A DNA stretch of 64,000 bases. Source: Clostridium prolinivorans. GTDB taxonomy: Bacteria > Bacillota > Clostridia > Clostridiales > Clostridiaceae. Under the pieces are notes generated by a model that made no database searches, was not told where the DNA came from, and saw only the letters and a program-made list of their open reading frames with translations. The stretch lies in contig NZ_RJWG01000005.1 in the NCBI RefSeq assembly GCF_004011155.1, forward strand, positions 62,001-126,000, read 5' to 3'. A program made the translations under genes and the position numbers. Positions 55,672 through 64,000 of this stretch are shown here, in pieces (the first letter of the stretch is position 1; the number at the start of each line of letters is the position of its first letter).

Positions 55672-57360
55672 TTACTTTTCTAAAATATATACTCTTGCCT
55701 CATAAGGTTTAAGATTAAAATCTATTATATTTTCTGAATCAATATCATCATAGTTTCCTATAATATATTTCTTTCTTTTAAATTTTATATTATAGGGAAG
55801 TTTAAAATTTGCATAAGAATTAGTAAAGTTACATATAACAAGAAGTTTTTTATTATCTAATGTACGTGTATAAGCATAAATTGAAGTATTATCTTCAAGA
55901 ATTAATTCATAAATACCATAAATTGCAATTTCATTTTCTTTTCTTATTTTTATTAATTTTTTATAAAATTCCAAAATAGAATTTTTATCATTTATTTGAG
56001 ATTTTACATTTATAAATTTATAATTAGGATTAACTTTAAGCCAAGGCTTTCCATTAGTAAACCCAGCATTTTCACTATTATCCCATTGCATTGGAGTTCT
56101 AGCATTATCCCTACTTCTTTTATGAATTGCCCTTAAAGCTTCCTCTTTAGATAAACCTTCATTTAGTGCATTTTTATATTGTCCAATAGATGCAATATCA
56201 TCATAATCTTCTATTGATTCATATTTAACATTAGTCATTCCTATTTCTTGTCCTTGATATATAAATGGTATTCCTTTTAAAAAGAAATAACTTATTGCAA
56301 GCATTTTTGCTGATATTGGACTAATATCTTCTTCTTTTTTTATATATTTATTTAAAGACCTTGGTTGATCATGATTTTCAATATATAAAGCTCCGAATCC
56401 AATTTCATTATAAACTTCCTGACTTTCACTTAAAGCTTTTTTAAAGTCTAACAAAGTCCATGGATTTTCTTTATACCACCTTCCATCACTTCCAATATCT
56501 AAATCTGCATGTCCAAATTCTATAAGCATATCAAAAAATCCATTTTTGCCTGCATATTTATATAAATCTTCTTTAGGAACTCCAGGAGCCTCTGCTACAG
56601 TAAAAATATCATATTTAGAAAAAGTTTTTTCTTTAAGTTCGTTTAAAAATTTATCTATTCCTTTTTGGTTTAAACACGCTTTACCTATAGGTACTAATTT
56701 TTCATTTCCAACTGGTTGTAAATCTTTAAAATCATTTCCTTTTTTTATAAATGTTATAGCATCTACTCTAAAACCACCAATGCCTTTATCTAACCAGTAG
56801 TTTATCATTTCATAAAGACTTTCTCTTACTTTATAATTTTCCCAATTTAAATCTGGCTGTTTTTTAGCAAAAACATGAAGATAATATTGATTTGTTGTTT
56901 TATCATATTCCCAAGCCGAACCTCCAAAAACCGACTCCCAGTTATTAGGCTCACTTCCATCTTCTTTAGGATCTTTCCAAATATAATAGTCTCTTAAAGG
57001 GTTGTCTTTTGAAGATTTAGATTCTATAAACCATTGATGTTCATCAGAAGTATGATTTATAACTAAATCCATGATTATTTTTATATTTCTTTTTTTAGCT
57101 TCTTCTATTAAATTATCCATATCTTCCATAGTACCAAATTGATTTGCTATACTATAATAATCTGAAATATCATATCCATTATCTGCCATAGGACTTTTAT
57201 AAACTGGACTTAACCATATAACATCAATTCCTAAATATTTTAGATAATCCAGTTTTGAAATAATGCCTTTAATATCTCCTATTCCATCATTATTAGAATC
57301 ATAAAAACTTTTAGGATATATTTGATAAACTACACTATTTTCCCACCATTTTCTTTCCAT
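55672..57360 (-). CDS. GH13 alpha-glucosidase, second copy
   Basis: The product has 562 residues from the ATG at 57360 (AAAGGAG eight bases upstream; an earlier ATG overlaps that site). Motifs mirror the paralogue at 49805: WLSPVYKSPMADNGYDISDYYS, DLVINHTSDEHQWF, nucleophile Asp in GGFRVDAITF, acid Glu in TVAEAPG, ENHDQPR. The Val of FRVDAIT, in place of Ile, differs from the other copy and may reflect a different linkage preference. Cytoplasmic. It is transcribed separately, with operator-like sites near its promoter and start. Confidence 0.92.
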   Translation of the reverse strand: MERKWWENSVVYQIYPKSFYDSNNDGIGDIKGIISKLDYLKYLGIDVIWLSPVYKSPMADNGYDISDYYSIANQFGTMEDMDNLIEEAKKRNIKIIMDLVINHTSDEHQWFIESKSSKDNPLRDYYIWKDPKEDGSEPNNWESVFGGSAWEYDKTTNQYYLHVFAKKQPDLNWENYKVRESLYEMINYWLDKGIGGFRVDAITFIKKGNDFKDLQPVGNEKLVPIGKACLNQKGIDKFLNELKEKTFSKYDIFTVAEAPGVPKEDLYKYAGKNGFFDMLIEFGHADLDIGSDGRWYKENPWTLLDFKKALSESQEVYNEIGFGALYIENHDQPRSLNKYIKKEEDISPISAKMLAISYFFLKGIPFIYQGQEIGMTNVKYESIEDYDDIASIGQYKNALNEGLSKEEALRAIHKRSRDNARTPMQWDNSENAGFTNGKPWLKVNPNYKFINVKSQINDKNSILEFYKKLIKIRKENEIAIYGIYELILEDNTSIYAYTRTLDNKKLLVICNFTNSYANFKLPYNIKFKRKKYIIGNYDDIDSENIIDFNLKPYEARVYILEK

Positions 57361-57379
57361 TATAAATTCTCCTTTCATC

Positions 57380-57475
57380 TAAAAACGTTTAACCATTTAT
57401 GCTGATTTATTTAATTAAATAATTGGTAACACATATAAAAATTTATCTTTGCAAAAATTATAAACGGTTAACATG
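57380..57475 (-). promoter_or_regulatory. Candidate operators near the second GH13 promoter
   Basis: On the minus strand ATGTTAACCGTTTATAA overlaps a TATAAT -10, and TGGTTAAACGTTTTTAGA lies just before the ribosome site. Both are CG-centred and resemble the second importer operator. The -35 (TTGATA, 19-base spacing) is weaker. Confidence 0.5.
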
Positions 57476-57635
57476 TTTATGTATCAATTATAAAACAATT
57501 ATAAAAAGTTAACAACTCAAATCAAAAATTTAAAAATTATATTATATTCAATACAAAATAATCAATTGAATAAAGTTCTCTATTTTGATAACATACTTAT
57601 TATAAGAATTTTTATTTTACATGAGGAGGAAATTT

Positions 57636-58331
57636 ATGAGATTTAAAAAAATATTTGTTACTACATTATTAAGTTTTTGCTTAATTTTTAGTGCTTGCTC
57701 AAAATCACCTGCAGAAAACACTAATAATCAAAGTAAAAATCAAACGCAATCTAATGAAGCTAATAATGTACAGGTAAAAAAAGCTGAAAAATCACAAGCT
57801 TTAGCAAAGGAATATACTTCTGAAAATTATAAAAGTAAATATGAAGGTAAAAAACCTATAGTTACTATAAAAATGGAAGATGGTTCTATAATTAAAGCAG
57901 AGCTTTATCCTGATATTGCCCCAAGAACTGTAGATAATTTTGTAAGTTTAATTCAGGAAAAATTTTATGATGGATTAATATTTCATAGAGTTGTTCCAGG
58001 TTTTGTAATACAAGGAGGAGATCCTCTCGGTAACGGAACTGGAGATCCAGGTTATTCTATTCCTGGAGAATTTACAAGTAATGGTTTTAAAAATAATTTA
58101 AAACATGTAAGAGGTGTTCTTTCCATGGCAAGAGCACAAGATCCTAACTCAGCAGGTTCACAATTTTTTATAGTAACAAAAGATTCTAATTTTCTTGATG
58201 GAGAATATGCTGCTTTTGGAAAAGTTATAGAAGGTCTTGATGTTGTTGATAAAATAGTAAACGTAAAAGCAGTAAATGAAAAACCAGTAGAAGATCAAGT
58301 TATGAAGGAAGTTACTGTAGAAATAAAATAA
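57636..58331 (+). CDS. Cyclophilin-type peptidyl-prolyl isomerase lipoprotein
   Basis: The product has 231 residues from the ATG at 57636, six bases after GAGGAGG; the ATG at 57621 lies over that ribosome site. The signal RFKKIFVTTLLSFCLIFSAC ends in a lipobox, so the enzyme is anchored outside the membrane. After a ~55-residue Asn/Gln/Lys linker, the cyclophilin domain contains FHRVVPGFVIQGGDP, RGVLSMARAQDPNSAGSQFFI and FLDGEYAAFGKV, with the active-site Arg, Phe and Gln. It assists folding of exported proteins. Monocistronic. Confidence 0.93.
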   Translation: MRFKKIFVTTLLSFCLIFSACSKSPAENTNNQSKNQTQSNEANNVQVKKAEKSQALAKEYTSENYKSKYEGKKPIVTIKMEDGSIIKAELYPDIAPRTVDNFVSLIQEKFYDGLIFHRVVPGFVIQGGDPLGNGTGDPGYSIPGEFTSNGFKNNLKHVRGVLSMARAQDPNSAGSQFFIVTKDSNFLDGEYAAFGKVIEGLDVVDKIVNVKAVNEKPVEDQVMKEVTVEIK

Positions 58332-58375
58332 AATTTTAGTATATATATTTTTTAAAATTTAATACAAATGCAGCC

Positions 58376-58447
58376 GTCTAGTAAAATAATAATTCTCTTT
58401 ATCAAGAATAAAATATATTAATTACTCATATTATTATTTTACTAGAC
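58376..58447. repeat. 18-bp perfect inverted repeat with 36-base spacer
   Basis: 58376-58393 and 58430-58447 are perfect inverted copies (GTCTAGTAAAATAATAAT). It follows the cyclophilin gene and may be its terminator, though the spacer is long and the T-run after it is short. It resembles the footprint of a small mobile element. Confidence 0.5.
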
Positions 58448-58568
58448 TATATTTAATTTTATGTTGAATATCTATTCAAATGAGTGTATGCAACTTATTG
58501 TAAGGGTAGAATATTTAATTTGATTTTATGTTGGATATGTATAGTAATTGAAAAAATGTGGTGATAAA

Positions 58569-59507
58569 ATGATTTTATTAGATGCAATCCAAGGTGTTTT
58601 AAGTGTAATAATTATAATAGGAATTGGCTACATACTATCTTATAAAGGCTGGTTTGATGAAAGTACTTCTAAACTTTTTTCTAAAATGGTCGTAAATATA
58701 TCTCTCCCATTATACATGATTTCAAATTTGATGAATACTTTTAGTAAAGAAAGTCTTTCTCAAGCTGGTATAGGAATTATAGTTCCTTTTATTTCTATGA
58801 TAATCTGCTATCTAATAAGTATTTTTATAGCAAAAATTATTAATGTTAAGCCTGAAAGAAAAGGTACATTTCAATGTATGTTCTTTCTTTCAAATACTAT
58901 TTTTATAGGACTTCCTATTAATTTAGCACTGTTTGGAGAAAAAAGCATTATTTATGTACTTTATTATTATTTCTCTAACACAATTTTATTTTGGACTTTA
59001 GGAGTTTATATTATAAAAAAAGATACTAAAATAGATAATAAAAGTATATTTTCTATAAATACTTTAAAAAGTATATTTACCCCTCCTTTAATTGGCTTTG
59101 TAATAGCTATAATACTTATTTTGCTAAATATAAGCCTTCCAAAATTTATAATGGATACATGCAAATATATAGGTAACTTAACAACTCCCTTATCAATGTT
59201 ATTTATAGGAATAGTTATATACTCTATAAATTTAAAGAACTTTAAATTTGATAAAGATGTATTTTGGGTATTAATAGGAAGATTTTTAGTAGCTCCTCTT
59301 ATTACATATATATTTTCTTTAGTTTTTTCCCTTCCTTCATTAATGAAAAATGTATTTGTAATTCAAGCTTCTCTCCCTGTAATGGCAAATACAGCTATAG
59401 TAACCAAAGAATACGATGCAGATTACGAATATGCTGCAATGATGATTGCTGTTACTACTATAGCCAGTTTAATATTTATACCTATTTATAGATTTTTACT
59501 TGGATAA
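58569..59507 (+). CDS. AEC-family (auxin efflux carrier-like) permease
   Basis: The product has 312 residues from the ATG at 58569 (GGTGAT upstream; a TTG seven codons earlier is possible). About ten membrane helices are arranged as two halves: VLSVIIIIGIGYILSYKGWFDESTSKLFSKMVVNISLPLYMISNLM in the first and TPLSMLFIGIVIY with ASLPVMANTAIVTKEYDADYEYAAMMIAVTT in the second. This is the AEC family, whose bacterial members move malate, malonate or other organic acids. Substrate here unknown. Single gene with its own terminator. Confidence 0.88.
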   Translation: MILLDAIQGVLSVIIIIGIGYILSYKGWFDESTSKLFSKMVVNISLPLYMISNLMNTFSKESLSQAGIGIIVPFISMIICYLISIFIAKIINVKPERKGTFQCMFFLSNTIFIGLPINLALFGEKSIIYVLYYYFSNTILFWTLGVYIIKKDTKIDNKSIFSINTLKSIFTPPLIGFVIAIILILLNISLPKFIMDTCKYIGNLTTPLSMLFIGIVIYSINLKNFKFDKDVFWVLIGRFLVAPLITYIFSLVFSLPSLMKNVFVIQASLPVMANTAIVTKEYDADYEYAAMMIAVTTIASLIFIPIYRFLLG

Positions 59508-59510
59508 TAT

Positions 59511-59562
59511 AAAAACCGTCTAAGACTAGATTTAGAAAACAATCTAATCTTAGGCGGTTTTT
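59511..59562. terminator. Strong bidirectional terminator
   Basis: Arms 59511-59532 and 59541-59562 pair at 20 of 22 positions around AAAAACCG.CTAAGA, flanked by A and T runs. It separates convergent genes. Confidence 0.85.
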
Positions 59563-59563
59563 A

Positions 59564-60592
59564 TTAAAATTTAATTCTTCTTTTCTCTTTTCCAGAATCA
59601 TAAATAGCACAAATCATTTTTTGTGTTTTTATAGCTTCTTCTCCTGTAATTTCCGGCTGTATTCCTTCTAATAAAGAATTATAATAATTTTTAATCTGCT
59701 TTATATGGCTTACACCCCAATATCCCTTAGTTCCATTTCCATAATGGAAAACTTCATTTGGATTATTATCTGCTATATATTCCCTTCCATCATTAAATTT
59801 TATAGAAGCTTTATCTGCAACCATTTTAGCAATTCCATTTTCACAATAAAGTTCAATTTCAACAGGTGCATCATATCCATAGTAATTAATAGCATAAAAT
59901 CCAGCTACAACACCATTTTTATATTTTATTACCCCTTCTGCTGAATCTTCTACTTCTATAATATTATGAGCCCTATTGCTTATATTAGCATCTACATATT
60001 CGATTTCGCTATCAATAAACCATCTCATTAAATCCATAGTATGAATTGCTTGATCTATTATAACTCCACCTCCTTCTTTATCCCAAGTACCCTTCCAATC
60101 ACTTTTACTATAATATTCATCAGAACGATTCCAAGTAACAGAAAGCTTTCCAGAAATTATTTTCCCTAATTCTCCTGATTCTAATGTCTTTTTTATAAGC
60201 TGTGAACCAGGATTATATCTGTTTTGAAAAATGACTCCCAAATTTACATTATTTTCTTTAGCCGTTTTAACCATAATCTCTGCATCTTCAAGTTTAATAG
60301 ACATTGGCTTTTCAGTTAAAACATTTACTCCTTTGTTTGCTGCATAAATAGCTACTTCAGGATGTAGATAATGTGGCAGGCAAATATGAATTACATCTAA
60401 ATTTTCATTATCTATCATTTCTTTGTAATCAAAATAATATTTGCAGTTAAATTCTTCTGCTTTTTCTTTTGCTCTATCTTCTTTTATATCGCAAACTGCT
60501 ACAAGTTCTGCACATTCTAACGCATTTACAGGTATTGCATGCATAGGGAATATATTACCGCAGCCTACTATTCCAACTCTATATTTATTCAT
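59564..60592 (-). CDS. Gfo/Idh/MocA-family sugar dehydrogenase (first of two)
   Basis: The product has 342 residues. The NAD(P) site YRVGIVGCGNIFPMHAIPVNAL, the LDVIHICLPHYLHPEVAIYAANKGVNVLTEKPMSI motif with the catalytic Lys of EKP, and GGGVIIDQAIHTMDLMRWFI with the His are standard. Members oxidise or reduce sugars, inositols or their derivatives. Ribosome site AAGGAGG. It is the last of four same-strand genes; a 15-bp stem-loop lies between it and the preceding isomerase gene. Confidence 0.9.
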   Translation of the reverse strand: MNKYRVGIVGCGNIFPMHAIPVNALECAELVAVCDIKEDRAKEKAEEFNCKYYFDYKEMIDNENLDVIHICLPHYLHPEVAIYAANKGVNVLTEKPMSIKLEDAEIMVKTAKENNVNLGVIFQNRYNPGSQLIKKTLESGELGKIISGKLSVTWNRSDEYYSKSDWKGTWDKEGGGVIIDQAIHTMDLMRWFIDSEIEYVDANISNRAHNIIEVEDSAEGVIKYKNGVVAGFYAINYYGYDAPVEIELYCENGIAKMVADKASIKFNDGREYIADNNPNEVFHYGNGTKGYWGVSHIKQIKNYYNSLLEGIQPEITGEEAIKTQKMICAIYDSGKEKRRIKF

Positions 60593-60624
60593 AAAAAATC
60601 CTCCTTAAAAACTATTTATATACT

Positions 60625-60667
60625 TTTAAAGTGAAGAAACATGATTTTTCACTTTCTTCACTTTAAA
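60625..60667 (-). other. Intercistronic stem-loop in the sugar-oxidation cluster
   Basis: A perfect 15-bp inverted repeat (60625-60639 with 60653-60667; AAAGTGAAGAAA core), 13-base loop, lies between the isomerase stop and the dehydrogenase start. The U-tract after it on the minus strand is weak, so it may act as a partial terminator or a processing/stability element. Confidence 0.55.
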
Positions 60668-60675
60668 GTTAAAAT

Positions 60676-61602
60676 TTACACAAATTTTTTTAGATGATTT
60701 AATCCAATAGTTAATCCTTCTTTAACCTTTTCCTCGCTGCCTTCATATAATGGATCTTCATGTTCAATACTTATAACTCCATCAAATCCTTTGCTTTTTA
60801 CAACATTAATAAGTTTTTCCCAGTCAACTTGTCCAAGACTTGGCATACGATATCTCCAATATCCATATTCTCCTTGTTCTCCAGTATATAGCTGTCTATT
60901 GTTTATTCCATATTTATTTAATCTGTCCGTATAGATTTCTGCATCTTTTGCATGCATATGGAATATTCTATCTGAAAAATCCTCTGCAGCTTTTAAATAA
61001 TCAATAAATTGAGGTACTAAATGAGAAGGGTCAAAGTTTAATCCAAAGTTTTTACTTGGAACCCTCTTAAACATCTCTTCCCAAAGTTCTGGAGTATAAG
61101 AAATAGTACCAGGTAATCCTGGAATTTGCCATCCTCTCATATCGCAATTTTCTATCATAAGTTTAATGTCTCTTTCTTCAGCATAAGCTACAAGCTCAGT
61201 GAATACTTCTTCAAACTCATCAAAATTTTCTTTCATACTTTTATCTATATTTCTTCCTGCAAATGTTCCAACTAATGGAGTTTCAAGCATAACAGCTGCA
61301 TCTATAACCTTTTTAAGATGGTTATTTATAAAAGCTCTCCTTTTTGGATCTTTATCTAAATTATTGTCATAATAAGCTAAAGAAGAAATTTCAAGATTAT
61401 ATTCTTTGAAGTATTTTTTTATTTCTTCTGCTTCTTCTTTAGTAAGACTATCAACATCTATATCACAACTTGAATAATCTCTATCATTTTCATTAGGCCA
61501 GCAAGCAACTTCAAGTGTTTTAAAACCTGCTTCACTTGCCCATCTTGCTTTTTCTTTAAGTGGCATATTTCCCAAACAAACTGTTAAAAACCCTAATTTC
61601 AT
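60676..61602 (-). CDS. TIM-barrel sugar phosphate isomerase/epimerase-like protein (308 residues)
   Basis: It begins KLGFLTVCLGNMPLKEKARWASEAGFKTLEVACWP, a typical AP_endonuc_2/xylose-isomerase-like barrel. Metal ligands are suggested by IENCDM (Glu), FDPSHLV (Asp-His), FHMHAKDAEIY (His) and VISIEHEDP (Glu). Such proteins isomerise or epimerise ketoses or act in inositol catabolism. Ribosome site AGAGG. It lies 14 bases before... the 248-residue relative's stop on the upstream side, so the two are co-transcribed. Substrate unknown. Confidence 0.88.
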   Translation of the reverse strand: MKLGFLTVCLGNMPLKEKARWASEAGFKTLEVACWPNENDRDYSSCDIDVDSLTKEEAEEIKKYFKEYNLEISSLAYYDNNLDKDPKRRAFINNHLKKVIDAAVMLETPLVGTFAGRNIDKSMKENFDEFEEVFTELVAYAEERDIKLMIENCDMRGWQIPGLPGTISYTPELWEEMFKRVPSKNFGLNFDPSHLVPQFIDYLKAAEDFSDRIFHMHAKDAEIYTDRLNKYGINNRQLYTGEQGEYGYWRYRMPSLGQVDWEKLINVVKSKGFDGVISIEHEDPLYEGSEEKVKEGLTIGLNHLKKFV

Positions 61603-61616
61603 TTTTTACACCTCTA

Positions 61617-62363
61617 TTAAATAATATTTATTTTTTTTAAATTGTTATAACTTATTGTTATACTTTCAATAGGATCTATCTTGCATTTATCCTGCTCAAC
61701 TATAATCCATTCAGCTTTATTTATTTTTGCCTGATTTATAATTTTATCTATAGGTAAAATCCCATTACCTATTTCCGTAAATTCTCTTTTTTCAGTATTA
61801 TCCATATCTTTAATATGAATTAATGGAGTTCTATATTTATACTTATTTAAATATTCTATAGGATCTAATCCGGCATAAGCCACCCAATAAGTATCAATTT
61901 CAGCCATTAAAATGTTTGATGTTGTATCTTTATATAAAATATCTAATCCATAAACACCATCAAACATTTTAAATTCATGTGCATGGTTATGATAACAAAG
62001 ATTTAGCCCTGCATTTTTTAGTTTAGTTCCTATTTTATTAAATTCTATTGCCATATTAACAAAATCTTCTTTACCTTTAAACTCCAAATAAGGACATACT
62101 ACATATTTATTGCCAATTTCTAAATTATAATATATTACTTCATCTAAATTATTTCTAAGTTCATCTATATTTATATGAGCTCCTGCTGGCTTTAATCCTA
62201 AATTATCTAAAAGTAATTTAAGTTCTCCTGCATTCATTCCTCCAAAACCAGCAAACTCTACTCCCTTATATCCTATTTCAGCTACCTTTTTAAGAGTGCC
62301 TGAAAAATCTTTCTGCATTTCTTCTCTTAAAGTATATAATTGCAATGCTATAGGAATACTCAA
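61617..62363 (-). CDS. TIM-barrel sugar phosphate isomerase/epimerase-like protein (248 residues)
   Basis: It starts with TTG, placed seven bases after GAGGTGG. The product begins SIPIALQLYTLREEMQKDFSGTLKKVAEIGYKGVEFAGFGGM, the usual start of this barrel family. CYHNHAHEFKMFDGVYGLDILY, MAEIDTYWVAYAGLDPIEYL, LIHIKDMD and WIIVEQDKC give the expected His, Glu, Asp and terminal Glu metal positions. It is related to IolE/YcjR-like proteins found beside Gfo/Idh/MocA dehydrogenases, which oxidise a sugar to a keto form that the barrel enzyme then rearranges. Substrate unknown. Confidence 0.88.
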   Translation of the reverse strand: MSIPIALQLYTLREEMQKDFSGTLKKVAEIGYKGVEFAGFGGMNAGELKLLLDNLGLKPAGAHINIDELRNNLDEVIYYNLEIGNKYVVCPYLEFKGKEDFVNMAIEFNKIGTKLKNAGLNLCYHNHAHEFKMFDGVYGLDILYKDTTSNILMAEIDTYWVAYAGLDPIEYLNKYKYRTPLIHIKDMDNTEKREFTEIGNGILPIDKIINQAKINKAEWIIVEQDKCKIDPIESITISYNNLKKINII

Positions 62364-62386
62364 TATAATTCCACCTCTTTTTTATA

Positions 62387-63475
62387 TTATTCAAAATATA
62401 CTGCTTTACCAGTTTTAGAAGATTCATAAATAGCTTCTAATATTTGCGTAACTACAAGAGCTTCTTCTGGTTTAACAATAGGTTCAGTATCATTTAATAT
62501 TGATTCAATCCAAAGTCTTGCTTCTAAATCTTCTGCTTTTTCTGAAGTTCCATCATAAAAAGCAACTCCACCAGAATTTAATTCAATCTTTGTTTCATAT
62601 AATTTACTTAAATTTTCTCCATTTATACGAAGTCCATTTACCATATCTGCTCCGCCTTCTGTTCCACATAAAGTTGTCTGTCCTTCACGTACATCTAAAC
62701 TATTTAATGCCCAACTTGACTCAAGAACTATAGTAGCCCCATTTTCCATAGTTATAAATCCAAAAGCTGAATCTTCTACAGTAAATTTTTCAGGATCCCA
62801 TGAACCCCAAGCATTAGCTGCATTTTTTTTGTCTGCTAATTTATGATATTTAGTTCCAAGTACTGCCTTTGGTTTATAATTATTCATCATCCAAAGAGTT
62901 AAATCTAATGCATGAGTTCCAATATCTATTAATGGTCCTCCACCTTGTTCTTCTTCATTTAAAAATACACCCCATGTAGGTACAGCTCTTCTTCTTATAG
63001 CATGAGCTTTTGCATAATATATCTCTCCTAAATCTCCTTTTTCACAAATACTGTGCAAATATTGAGAATCTGCTCTAAACCTGTTTTGATATCCTATTGT
63101 AAGCTTCTTCCCAGTTCTTTTTGCTGCTTCTACCATCGCTTTAGCTTCAGCATAAGTTTTTGCCATTGGTTTTTCACACATTACATGCTTTCCAGATTCT
63201 AACGCATCTATAGTTATAAATGAATGAGATTTATTTGGAGTACATACATGTACTACATCAATTGAACTATCTTTTAAAAGTTCTTTATAATCAGAATAGC
63301 ATTTTGCATTTTCTGTTCCAAATTCTTTTGCTGCTTTTTCAGCTTTTTCTAATATAATGTCACAAAATGCAACCATTTCAACATTATTGAGTTTAGATAA
63401 AGCTGGCATATGTTTTCCATTTGCTATTCCGCCACAACCTATAATTCCTATTTTAAGTTTTTTATTTTGTTCCAT
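62387..63475 (-). CDS. Gfo/Idh/MocA-family sugar dehydrogenase (second of two)
   Basis: The product has 362 residues. KLKIGIIGCGGIANGKHMPAL is the NAD site; DVVHVCTPNKSHSFITIDALESGKHVMCEKPMAKTYAEA carries the EKP Lys; GGGPLIDIGTHALDLTLWMM carries the Asp and His. The C-terminus ILEAIYESSKTGKAVYFE is also typical. Ribosome site TGGAGG. It is the first gene of the leftward cluster, 23 bases before the 248-residue isomerase gene, and 86 bases downstream of the AraC-type regulator gene on the same strand. Confidence 0.92.
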   Translation of the reverse strand: MEQNKKLKIGIIGCGGIANGKHMPALSKLNNVEMVAFCDIILEKAEKAAKEFGTENAKCYSDYKELLKDSSIDVVHVCTPNKSHSFITIDALESGKHVMCEKPMAKTYAEAKAMVEAAKRTGKKLTIGYQNRFRADSQYLHSICEKGDLGEIYYAKAHAIRRRAVPTWGVFLNEEEQGGGPLIDIGTHALDLTLWMMNNYKPKAVLGTKYHKLADKKNAANAWGSWDPEKFTVEDSAFGFITMENGATIVLESSWALNSLDVREGQTTLCGTEGGADMVNGLRINGENLSKLYETKIELNSGGVAFYDGTSEKAEDLEARLWIESILNDTEPIVKPEEALVVTQILEAIYESSKTGKAVYFE

Positions 63476-63561
63476 GATAAATCCTCCATTTTATATTTAA
63501 TAGTTTTTGTCGTCGTTTACATTAATAATTATATTAAAAAAAATAGAGGATTACTCCTCTA

Positions 63562-64000
63562 TCATTGCTCATTTATTCTCATATTTTGCTTTTTTCTATA
63601 CTCTGTAGGTGAACACTTTTTTATTTCTTTAAATACCCTATTAAAAGTTTTAACACTATTAAATCCAGATTTAAAAGCTATTTCTGTAATATTATCGTCA
63701 TCATTTATAAGAAACCATTCTGCTTTTGTTATTCTAAAATTATTTAAATATTGCCCAAATGTCATTCCAGCATTTTGTTTAAAAAATCTTGAAAAATGAT
63801 ATACACTAAAGCCTGCCTCTTTAGCTGCATCTTCTAATGTTATATCTGATATATAATTATTTTCTACAAATTCAAAAACATTTTCTAGTCTTCTTAATAC
63901 ATCTCTTTGTTTACTATCTTCTTCAAAAGTCAATGTTTCAATAGGTACCTTTCTTAATAAAAGAACTACTAAATCATATAGTCTTGCTTTAAGTGCAAGT
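63562..64000 (-). CDS. AraC-family transcriptional regulator, C-terminal part (5' end outside window)
   Basis: The frame is open to the window edge (codons from 63999 read LALKARLYDLVVLLLRKVPIETLT), so the apparent TTG start at 63933 is internal. The C-terminal ~100 residues are two AraC helix-turn-helix units: DITLEDAAKEAGFSVYHFSRFFKQNAGMTFGQYLNNFRI and NITEIAFKSGFNSVKTFNRVFKEIKKCSPTEYRKK. The visible upstream helix is the linker after a sensory, probably cupin, domain. It lies directly upstream of the dehydrogenase/isomerase genes and is the likely activator of that cluster. Confidence 0.9.
   Translation of the reverse strand, partial: LALKARLYDLVVLLLRKVPIETLTFEEDSKQRDVLRRLENVFEFVENNYISDITLEDAAKEAGFSVYHFSRFFKQNAGMTFGQYLNNFRITKAEWFLINDDDNITEIAFKSGFNSVKTFNRVFKEIKKCSPTEYRKKQNMRINEQ

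Overview
This is an AT-rich window from a low-GC, endospore-forming, probably anaerobic Firmicute of the Clostridium type. The evidence is strong purine-rich ribosome binding sites, many UUG/GUG starts, spore-type proteins (CotF-like, GerMN lipoprotein), a flavodiiron oxygen-reducing protein, and an ANTAR-controlled nitrogen locus as found in clostridia. No tRNA, rRNA, CRISPR array or intact prophage was seen.

Layout. 1-9300: the 3' part of a sugar ABC binding protein, an unrecognised membrane protein, an esterase, a DUF1846 protein, an unrecognised 423-residue protein and two small membrane-protein families. 9300-14500: a GerMN lipoprotein, a CotF-like protein, an ABC-F ATPase and a six-repeat beta-propeller lectin-like protein. 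14500-25100: a 2-hydroxyacid dehydrogenase, pdxST (vitamin B6), an ATPase/secreted protein/permease exporter trio, a Yip1 protein, a flavodiiron protein with a fluoride channel and a lactonase, and a cell-wall amidase with two SPOR repeats.

25100-36600 is a nitrogen-assimilation island. gltB, gltD, an atypical long glutamine synthetase and asnA run leftward. A normal glnA and an ANTAR antiterminator run rightward. Both divergent leaders carry a predicted hexaloop hairpin (AAAGGC) that is mutually exclusive with an intrinsic terminator. One ANTAR protein could therefore control both operons by antitermination.

36600-43200 is a rearranged stretch: an unusual three-gene ABC transporter, remnants of three insertion-sequence families (IS982, IS3, IS200), and a deletion that joined the start of an alpha-glucoside PTS permease gene to the end of a family-4 phospho-glycosidase gene, with an RpiR regulator left beside it. 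43300-46500 holds thyA-DHFR, a bacteriohemerythrin and L-lactate dehydrogenase.

46500-57400 is an alpha-glucoside/sucrose locus: an ABC importer, two GH13 alpha-glucosidases, sucrose phosphorylase, a sugar kinase and a LacI regulator. Three of its promoters have a CG-centred operator overlapping the -35 box. 57600-64000 holds a cyclophilin lipoprotein, an AEC transporter, and a sugar-oxidation cluster (two Gfo/Idh/MocA dehydrogenases and two TIM-barrel isomerases) beside an AraC regulator that runs off the window.
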